Part shown: positions 50,755-57,915 of the stretch, one piece after another
Layout of the letters: the number at the start of each line of letters is the position of its first letter
How positions within the stretch are numbered: position 1 is the first letter of the stretch
Origin: Methanothrix harundinacea
GTDB taxonomy: Archaea > Halobacteriota > Methanosarcinia > Methanotrichales > Methanotrichaceae
Length of the DNA: 57,915 bases
Direction: 5' to 3'
NCBI GenBank assembly: GCA_001509375.1
Contig: LGFT01000004.1
Location: forward strand, 1-57,915
Program-made: the position numbers and the translations under genes
The notes under the pieces: model-generated
What the model saw: only the letters and a program-made list of their open reading frames with translations
Databases searched by the model: none
Told to the model about the DNA's origin: nothing

Positions 50755-51016
50755 GGATCCTCACGATCGGCGAGATGAAAACAAAATACTAATAGACGCT
50801 TGTGACGATCACTTCTGTGCAGATCAGATTCTTGCTGCCGAAATATCTCCAGGACGGAGTTCAAGTCCAGTCTTTTTAAACGGATCTGGCGCCCCTTTCA
50901 AGCGAAGATTTTACGAGACTAAGGTCGAGGTCCCTGATATGACTTTGGATAATAATTTTTTAGGATTTCATAATCAATAAAAAAAATAATCGCCTACTTA
51001 TATAATTCATCTTCGA

Positions 51017-52216
51017 TCATCTTCTTCCAATCCGCCGGCCCTCCTCGTCGTAGTTCATTGACTTCTCCCAACCCGCAGCCCTCCAGACGGCGTCGAAGGC
51101 GGGCCTCAGGACCTCTTCGGGGCTGTATTCGAAGCTCTCCACCATGATCTCCGGGACCAGGAGGGCGTCCCGATCTATCTGTACGTCCTTGATCCCCGAT
51201 TTCGCTGGGATGTCCACCTGCATGAAGCGGCCCTCGACCCCGAGAAGGCTGAGCATGAAGAAGACGGGAGGCTCGACCTCGAGGTGCTCCTGAATGCAGG
51301 TGTACTTGGGAAGGGCCTCCAGGAGGGTCTCCTCGAACCTCGAGCTTGGGATCATCCTCTCGCTTTCGGGCTCCATCTGATCTCTCGACTGATCGCCGAG
51401 AATGACGGAGTCGACGGCCTCGATGATCCCGCTGACGAAGGTCTGGGAGTAAGAGCCCCGGTCGTCGTAGGTCAATAGGCCGTCGAAGTTGTACCTCCAA
51501 CCCGAGAATAGCCCCGTCAGGGGAAGGGGAAGGGTGCCTTTGCCGCGTTTGTAGCTCCTGACTAGGGAGGAGACGTCGAACCTCGAAGACGGCTCGAAGG
51601 CCCCGGAGGGGACGACCTGGAGGATCATCTTCGGCCCCTCGTTTAAGGGAGTCGGCGTCTCCCCGGCCACTATCTTCGCGAGGGCGTCCGCCCGAAAGTC
51701 TCTCATCCTCTCAGCGGCGGTCCCGGTGATCGAGAAGGCGGTCCTGATCTCGAAGACGTCGAGAGGATACTTGCCGGCGGAGTTTCGGGAGTAAAACCGG
51801 GAGGACCCTTTGGTGATCATGTGGGGGGAGGCCCAGCTCTTGGGGATCCGGACGACGATGACGAACCTTTCATTCTCCAGAGGGACGGCCCTCATGGATA
51901 TCCCCGGGATCCGGGGGGCGATCCCCGTCTGGACCATGCTATCGAGACGGAGGATCTCTTTATCTGGGTCTATCCCTGCGAGGCCCGGGATCTTGACGGG
52001 GACCCCGTTCTCCTCGGCGACCCCGTAGATGAGGTGGCCACCTGAGGCGTTGGCGAAGGAGGAGACGTCCCGGAGAAACTCTCTCTTCTCCAGATCCGAG
52101 GGTCCCGGCAGGCGCCTCTTGTAGTCGATGACCTTGCTCTCCGGTACCTCGTCCTCCATCAACCTCTGGATGTCCGCCTCTTCCAACATGTCGAGAGGTT
52201 TGTCGTTGAGGGTCAT
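51017..52216 (-). CDS. AlbA_2-domain (Schlafen AAA-like) putative DNA-binding protein
   Basis: 399 residues. The N-terminal ESKVIDYKRRLPGPSDLEKREFLRDVSSFANASGGHLIYGVAEENG and HMITKGSSRFYSRNSAGKYPLDVFEIRTAF are the AlbA_2 domain of predicted transcription regulators. The C-terminal 230 residues are not recognised. In another frame the last bases would read GGPADWKKMIEDELYK, a natural-looking tail, so a late frameshift at a G-rich run near 51040 is possible. It is divergent from glucokinase. Confidence 0.8.
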   Translation of the reverse strand: MTLNDKPLDMLEEADIQRLMEDEVPESKVIDYKRRLPGPSDLEKREFLRDVSSFANASGGHLIYGVAEENGVPVKIPGLAGIDPDKEILRLDSMVQTGIAPRIPGISMRAVPLENERFVIVVRIPKSWASPHMITKGSSRFYSRNSAGKYPLDVFEIRTAFSITGTAAERMRDFRADALAKIVAGETPTPLNEGPKMILQVVPSGAFEPSSRFDVSSLVRSYKRGKGTLPLPLTGLFSGWRYNFDGLLTYDDRGSYSQTFVSGIIEAVDSVILGDQSRDQMEPESERMIPSSRFEETLLEALPKYTCIQEHLEVEPPVFFMLSLLGVEGRFMQVDIPAKSGIKDVQIDRDALLVPEIMVESFEYSPEEVLRPAFDAVWRAAGWEKSMNYDEEGRRIGRR

Positions 52217-52362
52217 GGCACCATCTTTTGGGATGGATCTCAGAGGATTTAGCGGTTGCGGATCTGGACATCTCCGGAAGGTTTTTTGCAGCTGAAGACG
52301 GAGGGGGTTAGAGCGGGCGCGGGGAGGGAGGAACGACGAAGACGAGAATCCACCAGCAAAAG

Positions 52363-53370
52363 ATGAAGACAGAGGAGTACGATGGTTTCGTCCTCGGCGG
52401 CGACGTCGGCGGGACGAACACCAACATCGCTGTCGCGGGCGAAAAGGATGGAGAGGCGACGCTCATATACTCCGCCCACTTCGAGAGCAGAAAGCTCGCC
52501 TCTCTCGTCCCGGCAATCCGGGTGGCCCTCGAATACGGCCGGGAGAATTACGGGATCGAGGTGGACCGGGGGGTGGTGGGGGTCGCGGGAGCCGTTACCG
52601 ATTGCAGCCGGATCAAGCCCACCAACCTCTCCTGGGTGGTGGACGCAGAAGAGATCAAAAGGGAACTCGGGCTGAAGGAGTTTCGGATAGTAAACGACTT
52701 TCAGCTCATCGGCTGGGGTATCGCCTCCCTGAAAGAGGAGGACCTCTTCGAGGCAAAAGAAGGCGAGCCGGGGTTTGGCGAGACCCGGGGCGTCATCGGC
52801 GCCGGTACGGGCCTGGGAAAGTCGATCCTCTTATTCGACGGAAAAAGATACGTCCCCATCCCCAGCGAGGGGGGGCACGCCGACTTTCCGATCCACAACC
52901 GGTTCGATTTGGAGCTGGCGGACCATATCCGGGCCGAAAGGAAGACTCCGGCCAGCTATGAGGATCTACTGTCGGGCAGGGGGATCGAGAGGATCTACGA
53001 TTTTCTGAGGGAAAGGCGAGGGAGGACTGAAAAGACGATCGAGATCGAGGAGGCCGAGGATAAGGCCGCAGCGATCTCGAAATATAAGGGAACAGACCCC
53101 CTATGCCAGGAGACATTCAGGATCTATGCGAGGTGCTACGGCAGGTGCGCGAAGAACTTCGTTCTGGAGGCGCTCGCCACCGGCGGTTTGTACATAGCGG
53201 GCGGGATCGCCGCGAAGAACAAGGAGATCTTTGTCTCCCCGGACTTTCAGGCCGAGTTTCTGAACGCCGAGAAGCAGAGGCGTATTCTGGAGAAGACGCC
53301 GGTTCGCGTCATCACGAACTACGACGTCAGCATCATCGGGGCCTGCAACGCCGCCGTCCTCCTTAGATAA
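52363..53370 (+). CDS. glk: Glucokinase (PF02685-type)
   Basis: 335 residues of the ASKHA fold. Phosphate-1 motif GGDVGGTNTNIAVAG at 12-26, VNDFQLIGWGI with the catalytic Asp, GAGTGLGKSILL, and the Glu/His-rich sugar site SEGGHADF, then a C-terminal GGLYIAGGIAAKN. The Glk family phosphorylates glucose with ATP; it is uncommon in archaea, where ADP-dependent or ROK kinases are usual. ATG 52363 is adjacent to the phosphate motif. The opposite AlbA_2 gene may regulate it (inference). Confidence 0.88.
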   Translation: MKTEEYDGFVLGGDVGGTNTNIAVAGEKDGEATLIYSAHFESRKLASLVPAIRVALEYGRENYGIEVDRGVVGVAGAVTDCSRIKPTNLSWVVDAEEIKRELGLKEFRIVNDFQLIGWGIASLKEEDLFEAKEGEPGFGETRGVIGAGTGLGKSILLFDGKRYVPIPSEGGHADFPIHNRFDLELADHIRAERKTPASYEDLLSGRGIERIYDFLRERRGRTEKTIEIEEAEDKAAAISKYKGTDPLCQETFRIYARCYGRCAKNFVLEALATGGLYIAGGIAAKNKEIFVSPDFQAEFLNAEKQRRILEKTPVRVITNYDVSIIGACNAAVLLR

Positions 53371-53408
53371 GTGATATCTATAAATAATAAAATAATCCTC
53401 TATAAATT

Positions 53409-54872
53409 TCAAACGTCAGCGACCCCTTTGCAAAGCTCCCCCCGCTCCAGATCCTCCTTGAAGTAGTCCCGGGGCGTCTTCAGCCTCAAGAGGAGGCCGA
53501 GCTTCCTTTTTGCGTAGAAGGGGACGAGCCTCAGGGTCTCTTTCAGGAACCACTTGGGGTAGAGCCTTTTGATCTTGGTGTAGCGGAACCACGCCAGGTC
53601 GTAGTACCGGGCGTTCATCTCCCAGGTGATATACTGGACCATTTCGGCGGTGAGGTGTTTTGTGTTCAGGTTCGCGTGAAGGCCGTCGTAGTATCGGTAG
53701 TCGTCGCAGGAGATGAGCCCCATCTCTTTTAGCTCCGCCCTCATCTCCGTCTTGGGGTATGGGGTGCTGATGTAGAAGATCGGTATGTCGACTTTCAGCT
53801 TTCTTGCCAGCTTGAAGTTCGACCATAGGTCCTCGGCGTCGTCCTCGGGATTTCCGCCGATCAGCCCTGCCGAGACGATGATATCGTTATCGTGCATGTA
53901 CTCGACCGCCTTGTCGGCGTTGTCGGACATCTTCCCCTTGCCCAGGAACTTGAGGTTCTCCTTGCTGGTGTTCTCGATCCCCAGAAAGACGCCGTCGAAG
54001 CCGGCCTTAGCCATCTTCTCGACGAGCCTCCGGCTTGAACCGATCCCCCGGGCCGAGGCCTGGACTTTGTACTTGAGGTGGTCGAGGCCCGCCTCGACGA
54101 TGGCGTCGCAGAGCCTCTCCATCCGTTTTACGTCCAGAGTCATGTTGTCGTCAGGAAAGAAGATCGACTTCGCGCCGTGGGCCTCGGCGTCCCTGATGTC
54201 GTCCAGGATCCTTTCGAAGGGGTACCTGCGGAAGGAGAGGCCGTACATCTGCTGGATGGAGCAGAACTTGCAGCCGTTGGTGCATCCCCGGCTCGTCTCG
54301 ACGGAATCGATTGCCATCCCGAAGCTCTGAAAGCCCTTGGTGATCAGCCGCGAGTCGCGGTTTGGCAATTCTATTTCGGAGACGTCCAAAACGGGCCTTG
54401 GGGGGTTATGGACCATCTTATCCCCCTTCCAGTATGAGAGCCCCTTCACCTCGGCGAGATCGCGTCCATCGTCGATCGCTTGGATCAATTCCCGGAAGGT
54501 CCCCTCCCCCTCGCCCCGGACGACGTAGTCTGCGAGCCTGCCCTCCTCACTATCGGCGATCTCGTCGTAGTTCAGCGTCGGGTGGTAGCCGCCGAAGACC
54601 GTCGCAGCTCCGCTCTCCTTCGCCATCTTGGCGAGGGGGAGCATGGCGTGGTACTGAAAGCTCATGCAGCTGAGGCCGACCAGGTCGTAGCCGTTCCTCA
54701 AGATTCCTTCAAGATAATCTTTCGGCCGTTTCACTGCGTGAAGGTCTGCGACGTGAACGTCACAGATATCATCGACGTTCCCGGCGATGGAGACGAGGCC
54801 GTAGTTCGGGATCCTCGCTATCCGGTCGAAGTCGGGCTGGACCACCGGCGATGATAGAAGGAGGACCTTCAT
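53409..54872 (-). CDS. B12-binding radical SAM protein 1
   Basis: 487 residues. The N-terminal cobalamin-binding Rossmann part runs KVLLLSSPVVQ ... YDLVGLSCMSFQYHAMLPLAKMAKESGAATVFGGYHPT; the radical SAM cluster motif C-x3-C-x2-C is SRGCTNGCKFCSIQQ (about 195-209); then FPDDNMTLD, FLGIENTSKENL and AGLIGGNPEDD, as in the HpnP/BchE-type class. C-terminal helices finish it. Such enzymes methylate or rearrange lipids, pigments or small molecules; no substrate is seen. It follows protein 2 by 4 bp and is co-transcribed. Confidence 0.85.
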   Translation of the reverse strand: MKVLLLSSPVVQPDFDRIARIPNYGLVSIAGNVDDICDVHVADLHAVKRPKDYLEGILRNGYDLVGLSCMSFQYHAMLPLAKMAKESGAATVFGGYHPTLNYDEIADSEEGRLADYVVRGEGEGTFRELIQAIDDGRDLAEVKGLSYWKGDKMVHNPPRPVLDVSEIELPNRDSRLITKGFQSFGMAIDSVETSRGCTNGCKFCSIQQMYGLSFRRYPFERILDDIRDAEAHGAKSIFFPDDNMTLDVKRMERLCDAIVEAGLDHLKYKVQASARGIGSSRRLVEKMAKAGFDGVFLGIENTSKENLKFLGKGKMSDNADKAVEYMHDNDIIVSAGLIGGNPEDDAEDLWSNFKLARKLKVDIPIFYISTPYPKTEMRAELKEMGLISCDDYRYYDGLHANLNTKHLTAEMVQYITWEMNARYYDLAWFRYTKIKRLYPKWFLKETLRLVPFYAKRKLGLLLRLKTPRDYFKEDLERGELCKGVADV

Positions 54873-54876
54873 GGTA

Positions 54877-56271
54877 TCATCTCGCCCCCGCCTCCAAAAA
54901 CCAGGGCTTCTCGGGGTTGAAGTCGAAGCGGTTCGCCCGGGAGACGTAAGACGCCACCTCCTTCATCCCAGCGACCCCCGCATACCGGTAGGCGTTGGCC
55001 CAGACTCTGAAGCTGGTCCGCAGCGGCGTCATCCGGTTGTAGACCTGCTTAAGAGACCAGCCCAGGATCTCCTCCATCTCCGCTGGCGGGATGTTCTGGT
55101 GGTTCCATACCAGGTGCTTCATGTCGAATCGATGCCAGTCCTCCTCGAAGATCCCGTAGTTCTCCTCCAGCTCGTCCCAGAGCTTCGTCTGGGGCAGCGG
55201 GGTCATGATGCAGATCTGGGTTATGTCCAGCTTGAGGTTTGCGAGATCCTTGATGTCGGTTTTGAGGGACTGCCTTGTGTCCTCGGGAAAGCCGATCATG
55301 TAGTAGCCGACGGTGCCGAGGCCGTACTTCTGAAGGAGCCGGACCGTTTCTAGGACGTCCTCGGTACCCTCCTTCTTGTTTATGTCGTCGAGCTTCTCCT
55401 GATGGAGGTTCTCGATCCCGATGGCGGCCCCCGCAAACCCCTTCACGTGCCGGGATTTTTTCCCGGTGACGGGATCGGGTCTCGTCCTCATCTCGACCCA
55501 TTCGGGGATCTTCTTTCGAAGGTAGTCGGCCCTTGCCATGCAGCCCCAGACCATCCCGTACTCGTCCAGGAGGTCGACGACCCGATCGGCGTGTCGGCGG
55601 TTCGCGCCGAAGTTCTCGTCCTCGATCAAAACGACGTTGATCTCGTGCTCCTTGTAGTAGGAGATCACCTTCTCCAGGCTCTCCAGGGGGACGGGGTGGG
55701 GGCGGTTACAGAACTTTGGGGTCTGGCAGAACTTGCACCCCACGCCGCAGCCCCTCGTCGTGAACATGATCCCGTAGATGTTCAGCTTCTTATTGAAGGG
55801 GGTTCCCAGGTACTCGATGAGGGGCGGATGCAGCACCTGGTTTTGCTCGATCTTCCGCCCGAAGTAGGGGGCGACCGTCCCCTCGGCGTACCCCTCGAAG
55901 ATCCGATCGAATTTGTCCTGGATCGATGGGGTGAGGGCGCCGTAGTTTCCTGCCCAGAGTTCTCCGACCTTCCCGGTGGCCCGGGCCGCCTCGACCATCT
56001 CCAGGATCTCGCAGGTCTCATTGAGATAGAAGGAGAAGCCGACGACGTCCCAGCCTTCTGCAAGCTTCTTTTTGTACTCCTCGAAGGTGGGGTACTCCAG
56101 GATCTCGATCTCGGGGATGTTCTGCTTGAGAAAGCGCAGGCCGAAGGACTGGAGCCGGGGCCAGTAGAACCGAAACCACTTGGAGCGGGCGTTGGAGCCT
56201 ATGTAGTCGTAAGGCTCGGGATCGTTTTTGTAAACCGTGGTGAAGAGGACTTTGGAGGGCATAATCGCCAT
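54877..56271 (-). CDS. B12-binding radical SAM protein 2
   Basis: 464 residues. The N-terminal part (WDVVGFSFYLNETCEILEMVEAARATGKVGELWAGNYGALTP) has the B12-binding fold; TTRGCGVGCKFCQTPKFC holds the C-x3-C-x2-C cluster; EDENFGAN, AAIGIENLHQEKLDDINKKEG and YYMIGFPEDTRQSLK are the usual later motifs. Substrate unknown. Together with the downstream gene it may form a two-step or heteromeric modification system, such as lipid tailoring (inference). Confidence 0.85.
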   Translation of the reverse strand: MAIMPSKVLFTTVYKNDPEPYDYIGSNARSKWFRFYWPRLQSFGLRFLKQNIPEIEILEYPTFEEYKKKLAEGWDVVGFSFYLNETCEILEMVEAARATGKVGELWAGNYGALTPSIQDKFDRIFEGYAEGTVAPYFGRKIEQNQVLHPPLIEYLGTPFNKKLNIYGIMFTTRGCGVGCKFCQTPKFCNRPHPVPLESLEKVISYYKEHEINVVLIEDENFGANRRHADRVVDLLDEYGMVWGCMARADYLRKKIPEWVEMRTRPDPVTGKKSRHVKGFAGAAIGIENLHQEKLDDINKKEGTEDVLETVRLLQKYGLGTVGYYMIGFPEDTRQSLKTDIKDLANLKLDITQICIMTPLPQTKLWDELEENYGIFEEDWHRFDMKHLVWNHQNIPPAEMEEILGWSLKQVYNRMTPLRTSFRVWANAYRYAGVAGMKEVASYVSRANRFDFNPEKPWFLEAGAR

Positions 56272-56311
56272 TTGCCCACCGATCGAAGATTAAGGTTACG
56301 ATTCCAACCCT

Positions 56312-56440
56312 TCAATCCTGCGCCCCGTTGAGGGCCGAAAGCACCTCATCGGCATCGACCTTGCCCCAGTGGTAGCTCATCGCCTCGCTCATATGCCGGG
56401 CGTATGCCGCCTCCTCCTCGGGCATATTCCAGGGCCTCAT
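56312..56440 (-). CDS. Small possible gene (42 codons)
   Basis: From ATG 56440, MRPWNMPEEEAAYARHMSEAM and on to VLSALNGAQD: charged and helical. The ATG directly follows a TGA in another minus-strand frame, upstream, that reads ...FREIVGDRVSAAPSERL...EIQMQLSAT with no obvious start. The pair looks like the remnant of a toxin-antitoxin-like or other small two-gene unit. Not recognised; could be a decayed gene. Confidence 0.3.
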   Translation of the reverse strand: MRPWNMPEEEAAYARHMSEAMSYHWGKVDADEVLSALNGAQD

Positions 56441-56770
56441 TCAGGTCGCTGAAAGCTGCATCTGGATCTCGCAGATGACGTGCTTCCCATCGGCCTCTGG
56501 CAAGCAGAGCCTCTCCGAAGGGGCGGCCGAGACCCTATCGCCGACGATCTCTCGGAACTTATCGATCAGATCCATGGAAGACCTCATAATCTGGATTTAT
56601 GCGCCAAAACGGCGGGTGGAGTCGGAGGAGGGATTCCGTCGGGGGGATATAATAGAGTGTCGATAGGCGGGGCGATCGGGTTATTGGAAGGAAGTAATCA
56701 GATCCCGATCGAAATCCATCGCAAGCTTTTTCGTGTAATACCGTTATCGAAGTCTTGGAGGAAGGAGAGA
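56441..56770. other. Gap between radical SAM cluster and restriction gene
   Basis: Apart from the minus-strand frame described above (about 56441-56590) there is a TATA-like GATATAATAG near 56645 on the plus strand and an inverted repeat at 56674-56710. No other gene can be supported. Confidence 0.45.
56674..56710. repeat. Inverted repeat GATCGGG/CCCGATC
   Basis: Arms 56674-56680 and 56704-56710, exact. It lies 60 bp before the restriction gene and may be an operator; a short one, so chance is possible. Confidence 0.35.
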
Positions 56771-57915
56771 GTGGCAGTTCCAGAAAAGATCATTGAGTTG
56801 GTGGAAAATTTTGATCGGGATATCGATAAATATAAACATAGTTATAAAGAAGAGGATATTAAAATTAACTATATAAATCCTTTTTTTGAAGCTCTGGGAT
56901 GGGATGTACGAAATAAAAGCAATAACCCGCCGGATCAGAGGGAGGTCAGGTTTGAAGATACCTTGAGGTCAGAGGGGGAGACCCAGAGGCCCGATTACAG
57001 CTTCTGGCTGGACAGAGAGAGAAAACTCTTTCTGGATGCCAAGAAACCTTCAGTGAATATCGAAGGGGGAATGGCCCCAGCATTCCAGATAAAGCGTTAT
57101 GCATGGTCGGCCAACCTGCCCCTTGCTATCGTAACCGACTTTGAAGAGTTTGCCGTTTACGATTGCAGGACGGAACCGTTCAAACTTGATAAGCCCAAAA
57201 AGTCGAGATTATTATTAATAAAATATTATGAATACGAGAAGCGATGGGACGAGATCGCCTCGTTGTTCTCCAAAGAGGCCGTCCAGAAGGGGTCCCTCGG
57301 CTCCATCCCTCCGCCGAGGGGGAAAAAGGTCGACGATGCCCTCCTGGAGGATATCTCTGATTGGCGAAATGCTTTGGCGGCGAGCATCACGAAGATGAAT
57401 TCAGTGATCTCTCAGAAGAGCCTGAACTATGCCGTCCAGATGACGATCGACAGAATCCTATTTCTTAGAATCTGTGAAGACCGGTCAATCGAGGACAGAG
57501 AAAGGTTGAAGAAGCTTCTTGATGAGGATGCTGTATATCAAAGTCTGTTTGAACTATTTGAAGTAGCTGACAAGAAATACAATTCTGGCCTGTTCCACTT
57601 CCATCCTGAGGAGGAAAGGAACAACTTTGATACCATCACCCCATCGATAAAGATCGAGGACAAGGTTCTAAAGAATATAATCCAGGGGCTATACTATCCT
57701 GACAGCCCCTACGTCTTCTCTGAGATCCCTGCCGATATTCTTGGTCACGTTTACGAGCAGTTCCTGGGGAAGGTTATCCAGCTAGACGAGAGCCACAAAG
57801 TGAGCGTGGTGGATAAGCCTGAGGTTAGGAAGGCCGGAGGCGTTTATTACACTCCATCTTATATTGTGGATTATATTGTTAAAAACACCGTCGGCAAGCT
57901 TTTGGAGGGAAAGAC
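56771..57915 (+). CDS. Type IIG-like restriction-modification protein (3' partial)
   Basis: At least 381 residues, running off the end of the window. GTG 56771 has GGAGGAAGGAGAG upstream. The N-terminal domain has P74-D75 ... D89-A90-K91 (RPDYSFWL ... LFLDAKKP), a PD-(D/E)xK nuclease motif. After a helical linker, AGGVYYTPSYIVDYIV at about 355-370 is the region that precedes the SAM-binding motif of class-I N6-adenine methylases. So it should cut and methylate in one chain (type IIG/Eco57I-like). The SAM (FxGxG) and NPPY motifs would come after the window end. It uses more AT-rich codons than its neighbours, a sign of transfer. Alternatives are BREX-type or stand-alone methylases. Confidence 0.82.
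   Translation, partial: MAVPEKIIELVENFDRDIDKYKHSYKEEDIKINYINPFFEALGWDVRNKSNNPPDQREVRFEDTLRSEGETQRPDYSFWLDRERKLFLDAKKPSVNIEGGMAPAFQIKRYAWSANLPLAIVTDFEEFAVYDCRTEPFKLDKPKKSRLLLIKYYEYEKRWDEIASLFSKEAVQKGSLGSIPPPRGKKVDDALLEDISDWRNALAASITKMNSVISQKSLNYAVQMTIDRILFLRICEDRSIEDRERLKKLLDEDAVYQSLFELFEVADKKYNSGLFHFHPEEERNNFDTITPSIKIEDKVLKNIIQGLYYPDSPYVFSEIPADILGHVYEQFLGKVIQLDESHKVSVVDKPEVRKAGGVYYTPSYIVDYIVKNTVGKLLEGK

Noticed and set aside
55402-56331. Open frame opposite radical SAM protein 2
   Set aside because: Shadow of a G+C-rich gene; composition and lack of motifs argue against it.
1-57915. tRNA, rRNA or CRISPR arrays
   Set aside because: No cloverleaf with TTC-arm consensus, no rRNA-like block and no regularly spaced repeats were found on reading.

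Overview
The window reads as chromosome of a G+C-rich methanogenic archaeon of the Methanosarcinales, most likely Methanothrix/Methanosaeta. This genus call is an inference, not a database match. Archaeal markers are direct: aRF1, ribosomal proteins S3Ae and L37e, an LSm protein, an MCT-1-like PUA protein, a translin-family protein, archaeal arginyl-tRNA synthetase and TATA-type promoters. A CooC-type CO dehydrogenase maturation ATPase, an FprA-type flavoprotein and three DUF1699 genes (a family known from Methanosarcinales) point to a methanogen. No tRNA, rRNA or CRISPR array was seen.

Layout. 0-3.6 kb: HhH (Cdd1) fragment, small PQ-loop-like protein, AT-rich gap, then RqcH divergent from a Mut7-C protein. 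3.7-7.9 kb: leftward aRF1 / UPF0201 / sugar-phosphate isomerase / translin operon, with a 5'-methylthioinosine phosphorylase divergent from it. 8-12 kb: methyltransferase, lipoprotein, S3Ae-CooC pair, and a large secreted Trp/Tyr-rich protein. 12.3-16.9 kb: rightward AAA-like ATPase, MscS, FprA, DsrE-like, PanE. 16.9-19.3 kb: secreted PEGA-type protein, YjbQ, Gate-domain membrane protein. 19.5-22 kb: three tandem secreted paralogues, each of three repeats. 22-24 kb: RNase HII and a class V aminotransferase. 24-30.3 kb: a tightly overlapped operon of two secreted/anchored proteins, a five-TM protein, a divergent FtsZ/tubulin-like GTPase and an anchored transglutaminase-like protein. 30.5-36.7 kb: Tex, flavoprotein, hydrolase, VOC, cupin. 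36.7-38.1 kb: truncated deaminase beside an IS-like hairpin, and a second PEGA-type secreted protein. 38-48.7 kb: housekeeping (ArgS, Hsp20, PyrC, adenosine-specific kinase, PhoU/TrkA-C, PUA, LSm, L37e, PurF). 48.7-50.8 kb: three DUF1699 paralogues. 51-56.3 kb: AlbA_2 regulator, glucokinase, two B12-binding radical SAM proteins. 56.7 kb to the end: the start of an AT-richer type IIG-like restriction-modification protein, cut by the window edge.

The strongest candidates for something new are (i) the 24-30 kb operon, which links a cytoplasmic tubulin-superfamily GTPase to exported beta-rich proteins through a polytopic membrane protein, and (ii) the 19.5-22 kb cluster, nine copies of an Asp-rich repeat ending in a D-(V/I)-R signature. 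A further secreted family occurs at three separate loci, and two of its genes share an almost identical upstream element, which suggests co-regulation of cell-surface proteins.
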